Position numbers and translations under genes: made by a program. A stretch of DNA of 25,867 nucleotides from Bacteroidota bacterium (GTDB lineage Bacteria > Spirochaetota > Spirochaetia > JABMQR01), in contig JABMQR010000130.1 in NCBI GenBank assembly GCA_013202335.1, forward strand, positions 1 to 25,867, written 5' to 3'. The notes beneath the pieces were generated by a model. That model saw only the letters and a list, made by a program, of their open reading frames with translations. It did no database searches and was not told the DNA's origin. Below, piece by piece: positions 15,560-22,734 of the stretch; positions within the stretch are counted from its first letter, which is position 1, and each line of letters begins with the position of its first letter.

Positions 15560-16354
15560 ATGACGCGTATTAAAGTAAATTCATTATTCTTCTCTGAATG
15601 TATTCCGGAATGGAGTTGGGACACACGGAGAAATATTTTACAGGATTATGATCTATGGTACGTATCCAGGGGAGAAGGGGTCTTAAGAGCTTCCAATAGA
15701 GTGTTTCGGCTTGGAAGGGGGAGCTGTTTTGTTCTTCGCCCGGGAGAGGGGTACCTGGCTACACACGATCCAGAAAATCCTTTATCTGTGTATGCAGTTC
15801 ATTTCGATTACTCTTCTCCGGATCAGTTGTTACCATTTACTCATACAATTGAAGACACACTTTTTTTTGAAACATTATGCAAAAGATTAATTGAATCAGA
15901 TGAAGAAAATAGGGAAGCCTGGATGCAAGCCGTCCTGCATGAATATATTGATACATACAAGCAAAAAACCAGTTACCTCTCGTTAAACCAAAAAAGGACC
16001 CGTCAATTACAGGAATATATAAAAAATCATCTTGAAAGTGCTCTACCGCTTAATGCGCTGGCGGATATAATTTATCTAAGCACAAATCAGACAACCCGGG
16101 TGTTTAAACAGGTTACTGGTGAAACAATTCAGGATTACATTCTGAAAGAAAGAATTTCTCAGGCCAGAACGCTATTACGGCAAAGTACTCTGCCGATAAA
16201 GCGGATTGCTCAACTCTGTGGTTATAATGATCCAGGATTTTTCTGTCGTCATTTCAAGCGGATATCAGGAACTACACCCAATGGGTTTCGCTATGGGCAG
16301 AGAGTGACACAAGGTGTGACACAAAGTACGGCACGAAAAAAGGAGTTAGAGTAG
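15560..16354 (+). CDS. AraC-family transcriptional regulator
   Basis: 264 aa. The N-terminal 110 residues form a cupin-like sensing domain (YDLWYVSRGEGVLR, FRLGRGSCFVLRPGEGYLA, VYAVHFDY) that probably binds a sugar or other small ligand. Residues about 155-252 form the double helix-turn-helix DNA-binding domain (LNALADIIYLSTNQTTRVFKQVTG, then IKRIAQLCGYNDPGFFCRHFKRISGTTPNGFR). It is divergent from the URO-D-like gene and is its likely regulator, perhaps also of itself. No Shine-Dalgarno precedes ATG 15560, and the predicted promoter implies a nearly leaderless mRNA. The C-terminal tail encodes VTQGVTQS from a 12-bp tandem duplication (16304-16327), outside the conserved domain. Confidence 0.9.
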   Translation: MTRIKVNSLFFSECIPEWSWDTRRNILQDYDLWYVSRGEGVLRASNRVFRLGRGSCFVLRPGEGYLATHDPENPLSVYAVHFDYSSPDQLLPFTHTIEDTLFFETLCKRLIESDEENREAWMQAVLHEYIDTYKQKTSYLSLNQKRTRQLQEYIKNHLESALPLNALADIIYLSTNQTTRVFKQVTGETIQDYILKERISQARTLLRQSTLPIKRIAQLCGYNDPGFFCRHFKRISGTTPNGFRYGQRVTQGVTQSTARKKELE

Positions 16355-16386
16355 AAAAGGCTTAACCCGGTTTGTTCTACCGCTGA

Positions 16387-18156
16387 TTACGAAAGAGGCA
16401 GGAGTATCTCTGTGGAGGTGAATTGTCCTTCTATGCTGGATAAGGTTAGACCAAATTGCTCTCCATGTGCAAGTCGAATTCTTCTCTGCGTATTCAAGAG
16501 GCCAATATGATCATTCACATCGGTATCAGAATTTAATTCGTCCATAAGTGCCTGCAGCTCCTGAGGAGGTATTCCTGTACCGTTATCACTTACACTAATA
16601 AAAAGTTTTCCTTGTACGGTTTTTACTACAATAGTTATGGCTGCATCCTTCACCTTGTTTGCGAGACCATGTTTAATTGAGTTCTCAACCAGCGGCTGGA
16701 GCATCATTTTCATTATTTTACAGTCAAGAAGTTCTTCAGGGGTCTCCCAAACCACAGAAAACCTATTATTGTGCTGAATAAACACTATTTCCAGATAGTT
16801 CTTTACATGGGCAATCTCTTCACGCAGTGTAACTTCTTTTTCAGAATCATATAGTGAATATTTCAGGATAAAAGATAGATGTTCAATTATTTTATTCGCC
16901 TTGTTGGGTTTTTGGGTAATTCCAATTATCTGCCAATAGAGAATATCCATAGCATTAAAGAGAAAATGGGGATTCATCTGAGACTGGAGGGCAAGCAGCT
17001 CCAGGGTTTTTTTCTTGTATTTTTTTTCCGCCAGTTTCTTCACTAAAAGATTCTTCTCAAGAAAATTTTTCAGAATGCTCTCGGAAATAAACCCATACTC
17101 ATCCTTGATCTTCTTAGGATTCGGTGGGGAAATCTCTCCCTTATCAGCCTGTTCAATAAGTGTGATGATACCTTGTATGTTCTTATAGTTTCTTTTGGTC
17201 AGAATGTAGGTAAGAAATATTCCTAAAATAATTGAGATAATGAGAAATGAAAAGGTTATCGTGCGAAGCCGGATAGAGATATCATAGAATGATTTTTTAG
17301 GGACGATTGATAAGAGCTGCCACCCGAATTTACTTGTATCCGTATGAGAGACAATATAGAACTCCTTTTCAATAGCCAGTTCACTGAAGTTTTCAGCTTT
17401 CTGAAGTAAACCAATTGTCTTCTCATCAATGGTCAAGTGATTACCACTTTTTGCAAGGATGTTTCCCTCTTTATTTATGAGGAAAATCAGTTGTCCTTCA
17501 AAAAGATCCAAAGTATCAAAAATAGTGTTAATTTTATCAGCTGAAAGGTTAAGAACAATAGCTCCCCGGCTCTCTGTTTCTCCTGAAAAGAAAATATTCC
17601 TATAAATGGTGATAACTCTGTGCTCTTCCCGCTCGAATTCGTACTGTTTAAAAATTCTTAATTCGGTCCAGAGTGATAATTCTTTTCTTAAATCTGAAAA
17701 ACTATCAAACCAGCCTATATCGGTAAAAAGATCAAAATTTGTAAGACCGCTGCTTGAAGTGAGAAACCAGCCCTTTGGATTGTCTATATAGAGATAGATC
17801 GATTCAATAAAGTCGTTGACAGAGGAGGTGACAATAAGGAACTTGTTGATATAGTCAAGATTTTTCGCTCCTTCCCAGGAGAGTTCTTTATTCCCTGTGA
17901 GGTCACGATTGAGATTAGTGAGGATATCTGTATTAGTAATAAATGAGTGATTAACAAGATCAATATCACTGAAAATCAACTCAAGTTTATCATTAAATAG
18001 ATTGAGTATTTCTGTATTTGTCCTGACAATACGTTTTTCAACATAGTTTCGTACAGCCCAGATGGAAACAGCACCCATGATGCAGACACATACCATTATC
18101 GGAATTGAAAATAGAAAAAATCTTTTTATAAAAAACTGTGAACGTATTTTGATCAA
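16387..18156 (-). CDS. Sensor histidine kinase, YesM type
   Basis: 589-aa membrane kinase. TM1 about 8-32; extracytoplasmic sensor (Cache-like) about 33-298; TM2 about 299-320; HAMP-like linker and coiled coil; His_kinase domain with phospho-acceptor His397 in QSQMNPHFLFNAM; HATPase with N-box LQPLVENSIKHG (Asn492) and G-box SDNGTGIPP. It should phosphorylate the response regulator encoded just upstream. The start is TTG at 18156, overlapping the regulator's stop as TTGA, with GGGA about 8 nt before it; no ATG fits as well. Such pairs commonly sense extracellular oligosaccharides or their binding proteins and control adjacent family-1 sugar ABC transporters, which matches the divergent mannoside locus here. 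Confidence 0.92.
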   Translation of the reverse strand: MIKIRSQFFIKRFFLFSIPIMVCVCIMGAVSIWAVRNYVEKRIVRTNTEILNLFNDKLELIFSDIDLVNHSFITNTDILTNLNRDLTGNKELSWEGAKNLDYINKFLIVTSSVNDFIESIYLYIDNPKGWFLTSSSGLTNFDLFTDIGWFDSFSDLRKELSLWTELRIFKQYEFEREEHRVITIYRNIFFSGETESRGAIVLNLSADKINTIFDTLDLFEGQLIFLINKEGNILAKSGNHLTIDEKTIGLLQKAENFSELAIEKEFYIVSHTDTSKFGWQLLSIVPKKSFYDISIRLRTITFSFLIISIILGIFLTYILTKRNYKNIQGIITLIEQADKGEISPPNPKKIKDEYGFISESILKNFLEKNLLVKKLAEKKYKKKTLELLALQSQMNPHFLFNAMDILYWQIIGITQKPNKANKIIEHLSFILKYSLYDSEKEVTLREEIAHVKNYLEIVFIQHNNRFSVVWETPEELLDCKIMKMMLQPLVENSIKHGLANKVKDAAITIVVKTVQGKLFISVSDNGTGIPPQELQALMDELNSDTDVNDHIGLLNTQRRIRLAHGEQFGLTLSSIEGQFTSTEILLPLS

Positions 18157-18962
18157 AGTGTATTTCCCGTATGTTGAGACTTCTCTATAGAGTGGTTATA
18201 CCTATAATCTTTTGGTGTGATATCGAAGTGTTGTTTGAAAATTCTTGAAAAATATTTTTCACTGCTGTAACCGATTAATTTACTAATCTCATATATTTTC
18301 AAATCACCTTCTCTCAGCAGTTCAGCAGCTTTTTCCATTTTTATTTCACTTAATACATGAGAAAAGGCTTTTCCTGTAATTTTCCTAAACATCCTGCTCA
18401 CATAGCCAGGGTGAAGATGCACAATGTCTGCGGCACTCTCCAGACTTGCTGTTCGATAATCTTTCTGAAGGTGAGAAATAACCGCTTCAATCAATTTTGA
18501 GATTTTACCATCATCAAGATGCAAAGCCGGATGTAGCGAGTCTCCAGACTTTTCGGTGTCCAGAAAATTTTTCAAAGAATTAAATGTTTCCATTAACTCA
18601 TCGTAGGTTGTTGGTTTTAGGATATATTTCACCACTCCAAGAATCATTGCTTCCCGTGCATAGTCGAAATTTCTGTAACCGGAGATAAAAACTACTTTGG
18701 TATTGAGATTGCGTTCCCGTATCTGCTGCACCAGTTCAATGCCGTTCATTCCAGGCATCTCAATATCGCAGAGGACAGCATCAGTATCATTTTCCAGCAG
18801 ATACTTTAATGCATCTTGACCATTCTCAGCCTGAGAGACAACTTGAAAACCAGTCTCCTGCCAGGGGAAATAATCTGATAACCCATGACGGGTTTCGTAG
18901 GTGTCATCGACTATAAGAAGTGAGTACAACATAAGCAACGTCCATGTAATAAAGAGTTTCAT
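18153..18962 (-). CDS. Response regulator, YesN type (REC plus AraC HTH)
   Basis: Partner of the overlapping histidine kinase. The receiver domain is intact: acidic pair in LLIVDD, phospho-acceptor Asp66 (AVLCDIEMPGMNG), Lys in ILKPTTYDE. The C-terminal AraC-type domain spans about 165-262 (SLESAADIVHLHPGYVSRMFRKITG, then IYEISKLIGYSSEKYFSRIFKQHFDITPKDYR). I give the longer start (18962); the internal ATG at 18932 would start at MLYSLLIVDD, the usual receiver beginning, and may be the true start. Neither has a clear Shine-Dalgarno. Likely target: the divergent binding-protein and permease genes, through the repeated sites at 19038-19236. There is no LuxR or other output domain. Confidence 0.9.
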   Translation of the reverse strand: MKLFITWTLLMLYSLLIVDDTYETRHGLSDYFPWQETGFQVVSQAENGQDALKYLLENDTDAVLCDIEMPGMNGIELVQQIRERNLNTKVVFISGYRNFDYAREAMILGVVKYILKPTTYDELMETFNSLKNFLDTEKSGDSLHPALHLDDGKISKLIEAVISHLQKDYRTASLESAADIVHLHPGYVSRMFRKITGKAFSHVLSEIKMEKAAELLREGDLKIYEISKLIGYSSEKYFSRIFKQHFDITPKDYRYNHSIEKSQHTGNTL

Positions 18963-19037
18963 GAACTAATTCTAAAAATCACTCCGAAAAAGTTTATGTA
19001 AAAAATTAATTTTATACTCAGAGTGATAAAAAAGCAG

Positions 19038-19090
19038 TATAGCAACGCTATAAGGAGTTTTTTTAACTCTCACAGTATAACTTTGCTATA
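19038..19090. promoter_or_regulatory. Twin dyad operators overlapping a candidate promoter
   Basis: Two related 15-bp dyads start 38 bp apart, each preceded by CAG and followed by A: TATAGC-AAC-GCTATA (19038-19052, perfect) and TATAAC-TTT-GCTATA (19076-19090, one mismatch). The second overlaps an extended -10 element TGCTATAAT (19084-19092); TTAACT at 19063-19068, 18 bp upstream of TATAAT, could be its -35. On the minus strand both dyads contain TATACT, which could serve as -10 for the regulator genes. They may be operators for the response regulator or another factor. Confidence 0.5.
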
Positions 19091-19172
19091 ATTGAAAAGC
19101 AACAGTAAAAGATTATACATCTTTATTCCGGAATAAGTGTAAAAAAGATACCTTTTATATAATAAGATACTG

Positions 19173-19236
19173 TTGATATGCAAATAGTATATAATGTTCA
19201 GATATTGTTCAATTTTATTAGATTTTTTGATATGCA
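19173..19236. repeat. Direct repeats TTGATATGCA, candidate activator sites
   Basis: TTGATATGCA occurs at 19173-19182 and 19227-19236, start to start 54 bp, in the same orientation toward the binding-protein gene. The first is followed by AAATAG and TATAAT (19190-19195), which lacks a good -35; the second leads into the palindrome TGCATATGCA. AraC-type response regulators generally bind direct repeats, so these are plausible YesN-type sites. Two 10-mers in AT-rich DNA are suggestive only. Confidence 0.4.
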
Positions 19237-19310
19237 TATGCAAAATTTGTGACTCGACGATTTTAATCCCTACCCCTACTATTAATTAAAATATTCATGG
19301 AGGTTCTGAA

Positions 19311-20615
19311 ATGACTAAGAAAAGTAAAAGAATAAGTGTTGTTCTTTCCGTTCTGATGATTCTTGCTGTAATGTCTCCACTCTGGAGTGCGGCACAGGAA
19401 GAGAAAGCAGATGTTCAGGAAACAGTAGAATTGAGAATGAGCTGGTGGGGTGGGGAAGCACGTCATGAAGCAACACTCGATGCACTAGACCGATTTATGG
19501 AAGAGAATCCAAATATCGAAGTTAAAGCTGAATATGGTGGATGGAGCGGCTACTACGATAAAATGATTGCACAGCTTGTTGGCGGCGCTGCACCGGATGT
19601 TATCCAGATAACTTTTAGCTGGCTTGATGATTTAGCTGCTCAGGGAAATTTGTTTGTTGATTTATTTGAAAAAGATCAGATTGATATAAGTAATTTTAAT
19701 ATGGACTATCTTAAAAATTATGCAATCAGAAATGATAGGCTTATGACTCTTCCTGCAGGAAAAAATGGTGCAGTATTATTGTACAACAAAGATGTAACTG
19801 ATGGAGCCGGTCTTGATCTTAACAGAAATCTCACCTGGGATGACTTGTTGGAAGTGGGTAAGGAATTTCATAAGAGTTTTCCGGATTCCTATATGTTAAG
19901 CCCGGTTGATGAAGACTATGCGGGTATCGTCGGTGTTTTTGTTAGACAGATGATTAATGGTCCGCTTATTCAACAGGATAAGAGTCTCGGATTCACAGAA
20001 AAACAGATGGCTGAAGCCTTTGCATGGGTACAGGAATCTATCGATTCCGGAGCATTCCAACCGTTATCAGAGACAACCCTATACAAAAGTGATATTGCTT
20101 CAAGTCCAAAGTGGCTGAATTCTGAAATGATGATGATGGAGCGCCCTGCTGCAATGATCGAACAAGTAATGGCTGCAGTTGATTTCAATATCGGTGTGAC
20201 AAAATATCCACATCATGAAGGAACAACATACTATGGTCTTCAGGCTTCTCCGGGACTTCTCTTTAGCATAAACAGTAAGTCCGAGCATATTGATGAAAGT
20301 GCTGAACTGATCAATTACCTGCTGAGTGAGAAAAACGGAGTAGAAGCTCTTGGCACCGTTCGGGGAACTCCGGTAAATACAGAAGCTCTTGGCTGGCTGG
20401 TTGAAGCCGGGAAGGTATCTGAACAGTTAAGTGATGCTATGAAACTGATAGAGAAGAGCGATAGTGGTCCATATGTAACCTATGAACAGAACGCTGAGAT
20501 TAAAACAATTTTCAATGATATATCTGCAAAGGTTGTCTATGGTGTGGTAACTCCCGTAGAAGCTGCAGCTGAACTGATTGAAAGATTTCAGGAAAAACTA
20601 GCAGAACTTGAATAG
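19311..20615 (+). CDS. Extracellular solute-binding protein, family 1 (sugar/oligosaccharide)
   Basis: 434-residue periplasmic binding protein for the importer encoded at 20949-22683. It has a clear signal peptide (KKSKR, hydrophobic stretch, then a cleavage region around SAAQ-EE near residue 30) and no lipobox Cys, so it is probably secreted free in the periplasm. The mature start ELRMSWWGGEARHEATLDALDRFMEENPNIEV, GAAPDVIQ and LPAGKNGAVLLYNKD are typical of the MalE/UgpB-like family. GGAGG lies 7 nt before ATG 19311. Next to a beta-mannosidase, the likely ligand is a manno-oligosaccharide or mannoside; this is context inference. A terminator hairpin follows. Confidence 0.92.
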   Translation: MTKKSKRISVVLSVLMILAVMSPLWSAAQEEKADVQETVELRMSWWGGEARHEATLDALDRFMEENPNIEVKAEYGGWSGYYDKMIAQLVGGAAPDVIQITFSWLDDLAAQGNLFVDLFEKDQIDISNFNMDYLKNYAIRNDRLMTLPAGKNGAVLLYNKDVTDGAGLDLNRNLTWDDLLEVGKEFHKSFPDSYMLSPVDEDYAGIVGVFVRQMINGPLIQQDKSLGFTEKQMAEAFAWVQESIDSGAFQPLSETTLYKSDIASSPKWLNSEMMMMERPAAMIEQVMAAVDFNIGVTKYPHHEGTTYYGLQASPGLLFSINSKSEHIDESAELINYLLSEKNGVEALGTVRGTPVNTEALGWLVEAGKVSEQLSDAMKLIEKSDSGPYVTYEQNAEIKTIFNDISAKVVYGVVTPVEAAAELIERFQEKLAELE

Positions 20616-20633
20616 GCAAAACTAATAACTTAA

Positions 20634-20676
20634 TGTGTACCGGCATGCAATATAGATACCGGTACACAATTTTTAT
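20634..20676 (+). terminator. Hairpin after the solute-binding protein gene
   Basis: Perfect 10-bp stem TGTGTACCGG (20634-20643) / CCGGTACACA (20659-20668) with a 15-nt loop, followed by ATTTTTATT. A good intrinsic terminator, probably partial, which would make the binding protein more abundant than the permeases and enzyme. Confidence 0.7.
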
Positions 20677-20948
20677 TGAAAACAATTAAAACTGACCGAA
20701 AGCCGGTGGGATTCTACCAGTTGGAAATTACTAATTTTGAAAGAGCTGCCGATTAATCAGAAGTTTTTAATTTGTGATAAAGTGTTACTATATAATAATA
20801 TAGTTACTTCCAATCAAAAACTTCAAATCCATGTATTCATGGATCAGGCTAATTTCTTATAAATGAACCAAATTCACGATTTGGTTTATTGGTTTATGAA
20901 ATTGCCTCAACAATCAATTAAATTTCTTTTCCTGCAGAGGATAACTTG
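20677..20948. other. Long AT-rich spacer before the permeases, several small hairpins
   Basis: No coding region seen in this part of the 330-bp gap. After the terminator come a small nested fold (AACTG 20690-20694 pairing CAGTT 20718-20722, with ACCG/CGGT inside), the promoter and half-sites at 20761-20823, then two hairpins in the probable leader: ATCCATG/CATGGAT (20827-20844, 4-nt loop) and AACCAAAT/ATTTGGTT (20866-20886, 5-nt loop). The ribosome binding site GAGG precedes ATG 20949. An undescribed leader RNA is possible but not shown. Confidence 0.5.
20761..20823. promoter_or_regulatory. Promoter between inverted half-sites AAGTTTTTAATT / AATCAAAAACTT
   Basis: The left half-site is at 20761-20772 and the right one at 20812-20823; they match the pair at 10711-10765 except for one base. 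As there, the left half-site carries a -35-like element (TTAATT, 20767-20772), a 16-bp spacer, then an AT-rich -10 (TATATA 20789-20794, overlapping TATAAT 20791-20796), and the right half-site lies just downstream of the expected start. It probably drives the permeases and mannosidase separately from the binding protein. Confidence 0.5.
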
Positions 20949-21836
20949 ATGAATTTACACGCAAAATATAAACATCGTAACTATTTGGGGTTGCTCTATA
21001 TATCTCCCTGGATTATAGGATTCCTTGTTTTTCAACTCTATGCGTTAGCTTCATCTGGATATTACTCATTCATGTCATACAATTTACTAAATGAACCGTC
21101 CTGGATTGGACTTAAAAACTACATCAAGATTTTTACCCGGGACAGAGAGTTTTACCAGTCTTTGAAAGTCACGCTTCTTTATGTAGTCGGGACAGTACCT
21201 CCAAAGATTGCTTTTGCCCTCTTTATTGCAGTGGTTTTGAATATGAATGTAAAAGGAATCAGTATATTCAGGACTATCTACTATCTTCCCTCCATACTGG
21301 GAGGAGGTGTAGCACTGTCAGTTATCTGGAGATATCTATTTGAGATAAATGGTTCAATAAACCAGATGCTAAGTTTTATAGGAATAAAGGGAGTGAACTG
21401 GCTTGGTGATCCAAAATATGCACTATTTACTATTGGAATCCTGCCTGTCTGGCAGTACGGTTCTTCAATGGTGCTGTTTTTGGCTGCTTTAAAGCAGATT
21501 CCCAAGGAGCTGTATGAGAGTGCAGATGTTGAAGGTGCTACGAAGGTACGGAAGTTTTTCTCTATCACTCTTCCCTTTATAAGTCCGATTCTTCTTTTTA
21601 ATATCATTATGCAGACTATAAATGCGTTCCAGAATTTTACAGCCGCCTTTGTGGTTACAGCCGGAGGACCACTAAAATCAACTTATCTCTACTCTATTAT
21701 GCTGTATCATAATGCGTTTGAGTTTCTAAAAATGGGGTATGCCAGTGCACAGTCATGGATACTGTTTGTCGTTCTGATGCTTCTGTCGCTGGTTATTTTT
21801 AAGACTTCCAGCCGATATACCTTTTATAACGATTAA
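20949..21836 (+). CDS. Sugar ABC transporter permease, MalF/UgpA type
   Basis: Inner-membrane subunit (295 aa) of a CUT1-type oligosaccharide importer, with about six TM helices. The first is LLYISPWIIGFLVFQLYAL, and the ATPase-contact EAA loop is KELYESADVEGATKVRKFFSITLPFISP. I start at ATG 20949; an in-frame TTG directly before it (20946) is an inferior choice. GAGG lies about 9 nt upstream. It pairs with the permease at 21844, whose ribosome binding site overlaps its stop. No ATP-binding gene is present in the locus, so a shared MsmX/UgpC-like ATPase encoded elsewhere is expected. Confidence 0.92.
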   Translation: MNLHAKYKHRNYLGLLYISPWIIGFLVFQLYALASSGYYSFMSYNLLNEPSWIGLKNYIKIFTRDREFYQSLKVTLLYVVGTVPPKIAFALFIAVVLNMNVKGISIFRTIYYLPSILGGGVALSVIWRYLFEINGSINQMLSFIGIKGVNWLGDPKYALFTIGILPVWQYGSSMVLFLAALKQIPKELYESADVEGATKVRKFFSITLPFISPILLFNIIMQTINAFQNFTAAFVVTAGGPLKSTYLYSIMLYHNAFEFLKMGYASAQSWILFVVLMLLSLVIFKTSSRYTFYND

Positions 21837-21843
21837 GGAGTAA

Positions 21844-22683
21844 ATGTTGAACGTAAAAGCAAATAAAACGGTCAGAATGATCCTGCTTATCTTACTGGCT
21901 ATTGTTATGATATATCCTCTACTCTGGCTTTTTGCTTCATCTTTCAAGACAGACAATGAAATATACAGCAGTTTCAATCTTATCCCGAAAGAGATAACCA
22001 CGGAGGGTTATGTAAAGGGGTGGAACGGTATACGAAATCTGAATTTCCTTGTATTCATTTGGAACACGGTAAAACTGGTGATTCCAACTGTTATCTTTAC
22101 GATAATCTCAAGTGTGCTTGTCGGGTATGGGTTTGCACGGTTTGAATTTCCGCTTAAAAAAATTCTTTTTTGGATCATGCTTTCATCCCTCATGCTTCCA
22201 GGCACCGTTCTGATAATACCCAGATACATTATTTTTCAAAAACTGGGATGGATTGACAGCTATCTGCCGTTCTATGTACCAGCACTGCTTGGCTGCTACC
22301 CATTCTTTATTTTTATGATGGTTCAGTTTGTCAGGGGGATGCCCAAGGAGCTGGATGAATCGGCTATTATAGATGGCTGTAATTCTTTCAGTATACTTAC
22401 CCGAATTCTGATACCGCTCATGAAACCGGCGATTTTTTCTGTAGCCATTTTCCAGTTCATCTGGACCTGGAATAGTTTTTTTGATGTGCTTATCTATATC
22501 TCCAGTACTGATAAATTTCCCATTGCCCTGGCCCTCAGGATGTATACGGATGTGATGACATCAGGTGGTATTAATAGAATTCTGGCCATGACCGTACTAA
22601 GTATTATACCAAGTATAATTATATTCTTCTCTGCACAGAAATATTTTATTGAGGGAATTGCAACAACCGGAATAAAAGGGTAG
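21844..22683 (+). CDS. Sugar ABC transporter permease, MalG/UgpE type
   Basis: Second membrane subunit (279 aa) of the same CUT1 importer. It shows the standard opening helix followed by LLWLFASSFKTDNEIYS, the helix ending VGYGFARFEFPLKK, the middle LPGTVLIIPRYIIFQKLGWIDSYLPFYVPAL, and the EAA loop KELDESAIIDGCNSFSILTRILIPLMKP, then the W-rich helix FQFIWTWNSFFDVLIY. AAGGAG at the end of the previous gene supplies the ribosome binding site. The C-terminus FIEGIATTGIKG is typical of the family. Likely moves mannosides or manno-oligosaccharides, judged by the downstream mannosidase. Confidence 0.93.
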   Translation: MLNVKANKTVRMILLILLAIVMIYPLLWLFASSFKTDNEIYSSFNLIPKEITTEGYVKGWNGIRNLNFLVFIWNTVKLVIPTVIFTIISSVLVGYGFARFEFPLKKILFWIMLSSLMLPGTVLIIPRYIIFQKLGWIDSYLPFYVPALLGCYPFFIFMMVQFVRGMPKELDESAIIDGCNSFSILTRILIPLMKPAIFSVAIFQFIWTWNSFFDVLIYISSTDKFPIALALRMYTDVMTSGGINRILAMTVLSIIPSIIIFFSAQKYFIEGIATTGIKG

Positions 22684-22734
22684 ATCCAACTCTGCCTGGC
22701 AGCAGCGTACCAGCATAAGTTAAGGACAATTACT

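Larger units (their letters stand above)
18963..19310. other. 348-bp divergent regulatory spacer
   Basis: No gene seen. It separates the two-component regulator (minus) from the solute-binding protein (plus). Very AT-rich. Contents: an inverted pair ATCACTC (18978-18984) / GAGTGAT (19021-19027), two similar dyads (19038-19052, 19076-19090), a candidate extended -10 promoter, a small hairpin (GAGTT/AACTC around a T-run, 19054-19069), two direct repeats TTGATATGCA, and the perfect palindrome TGCATATGCA (19233-19242). The ribosome binding site GGAGG (19299-19303) lies at its end. Confidence 0.7.

Noticed and set aside
20946..20948. TTG start for the MalF-type permease
   Set aside because: The adjacent ATG 20949 is in frame, better spaced from GAGG, and a stronger initiator.
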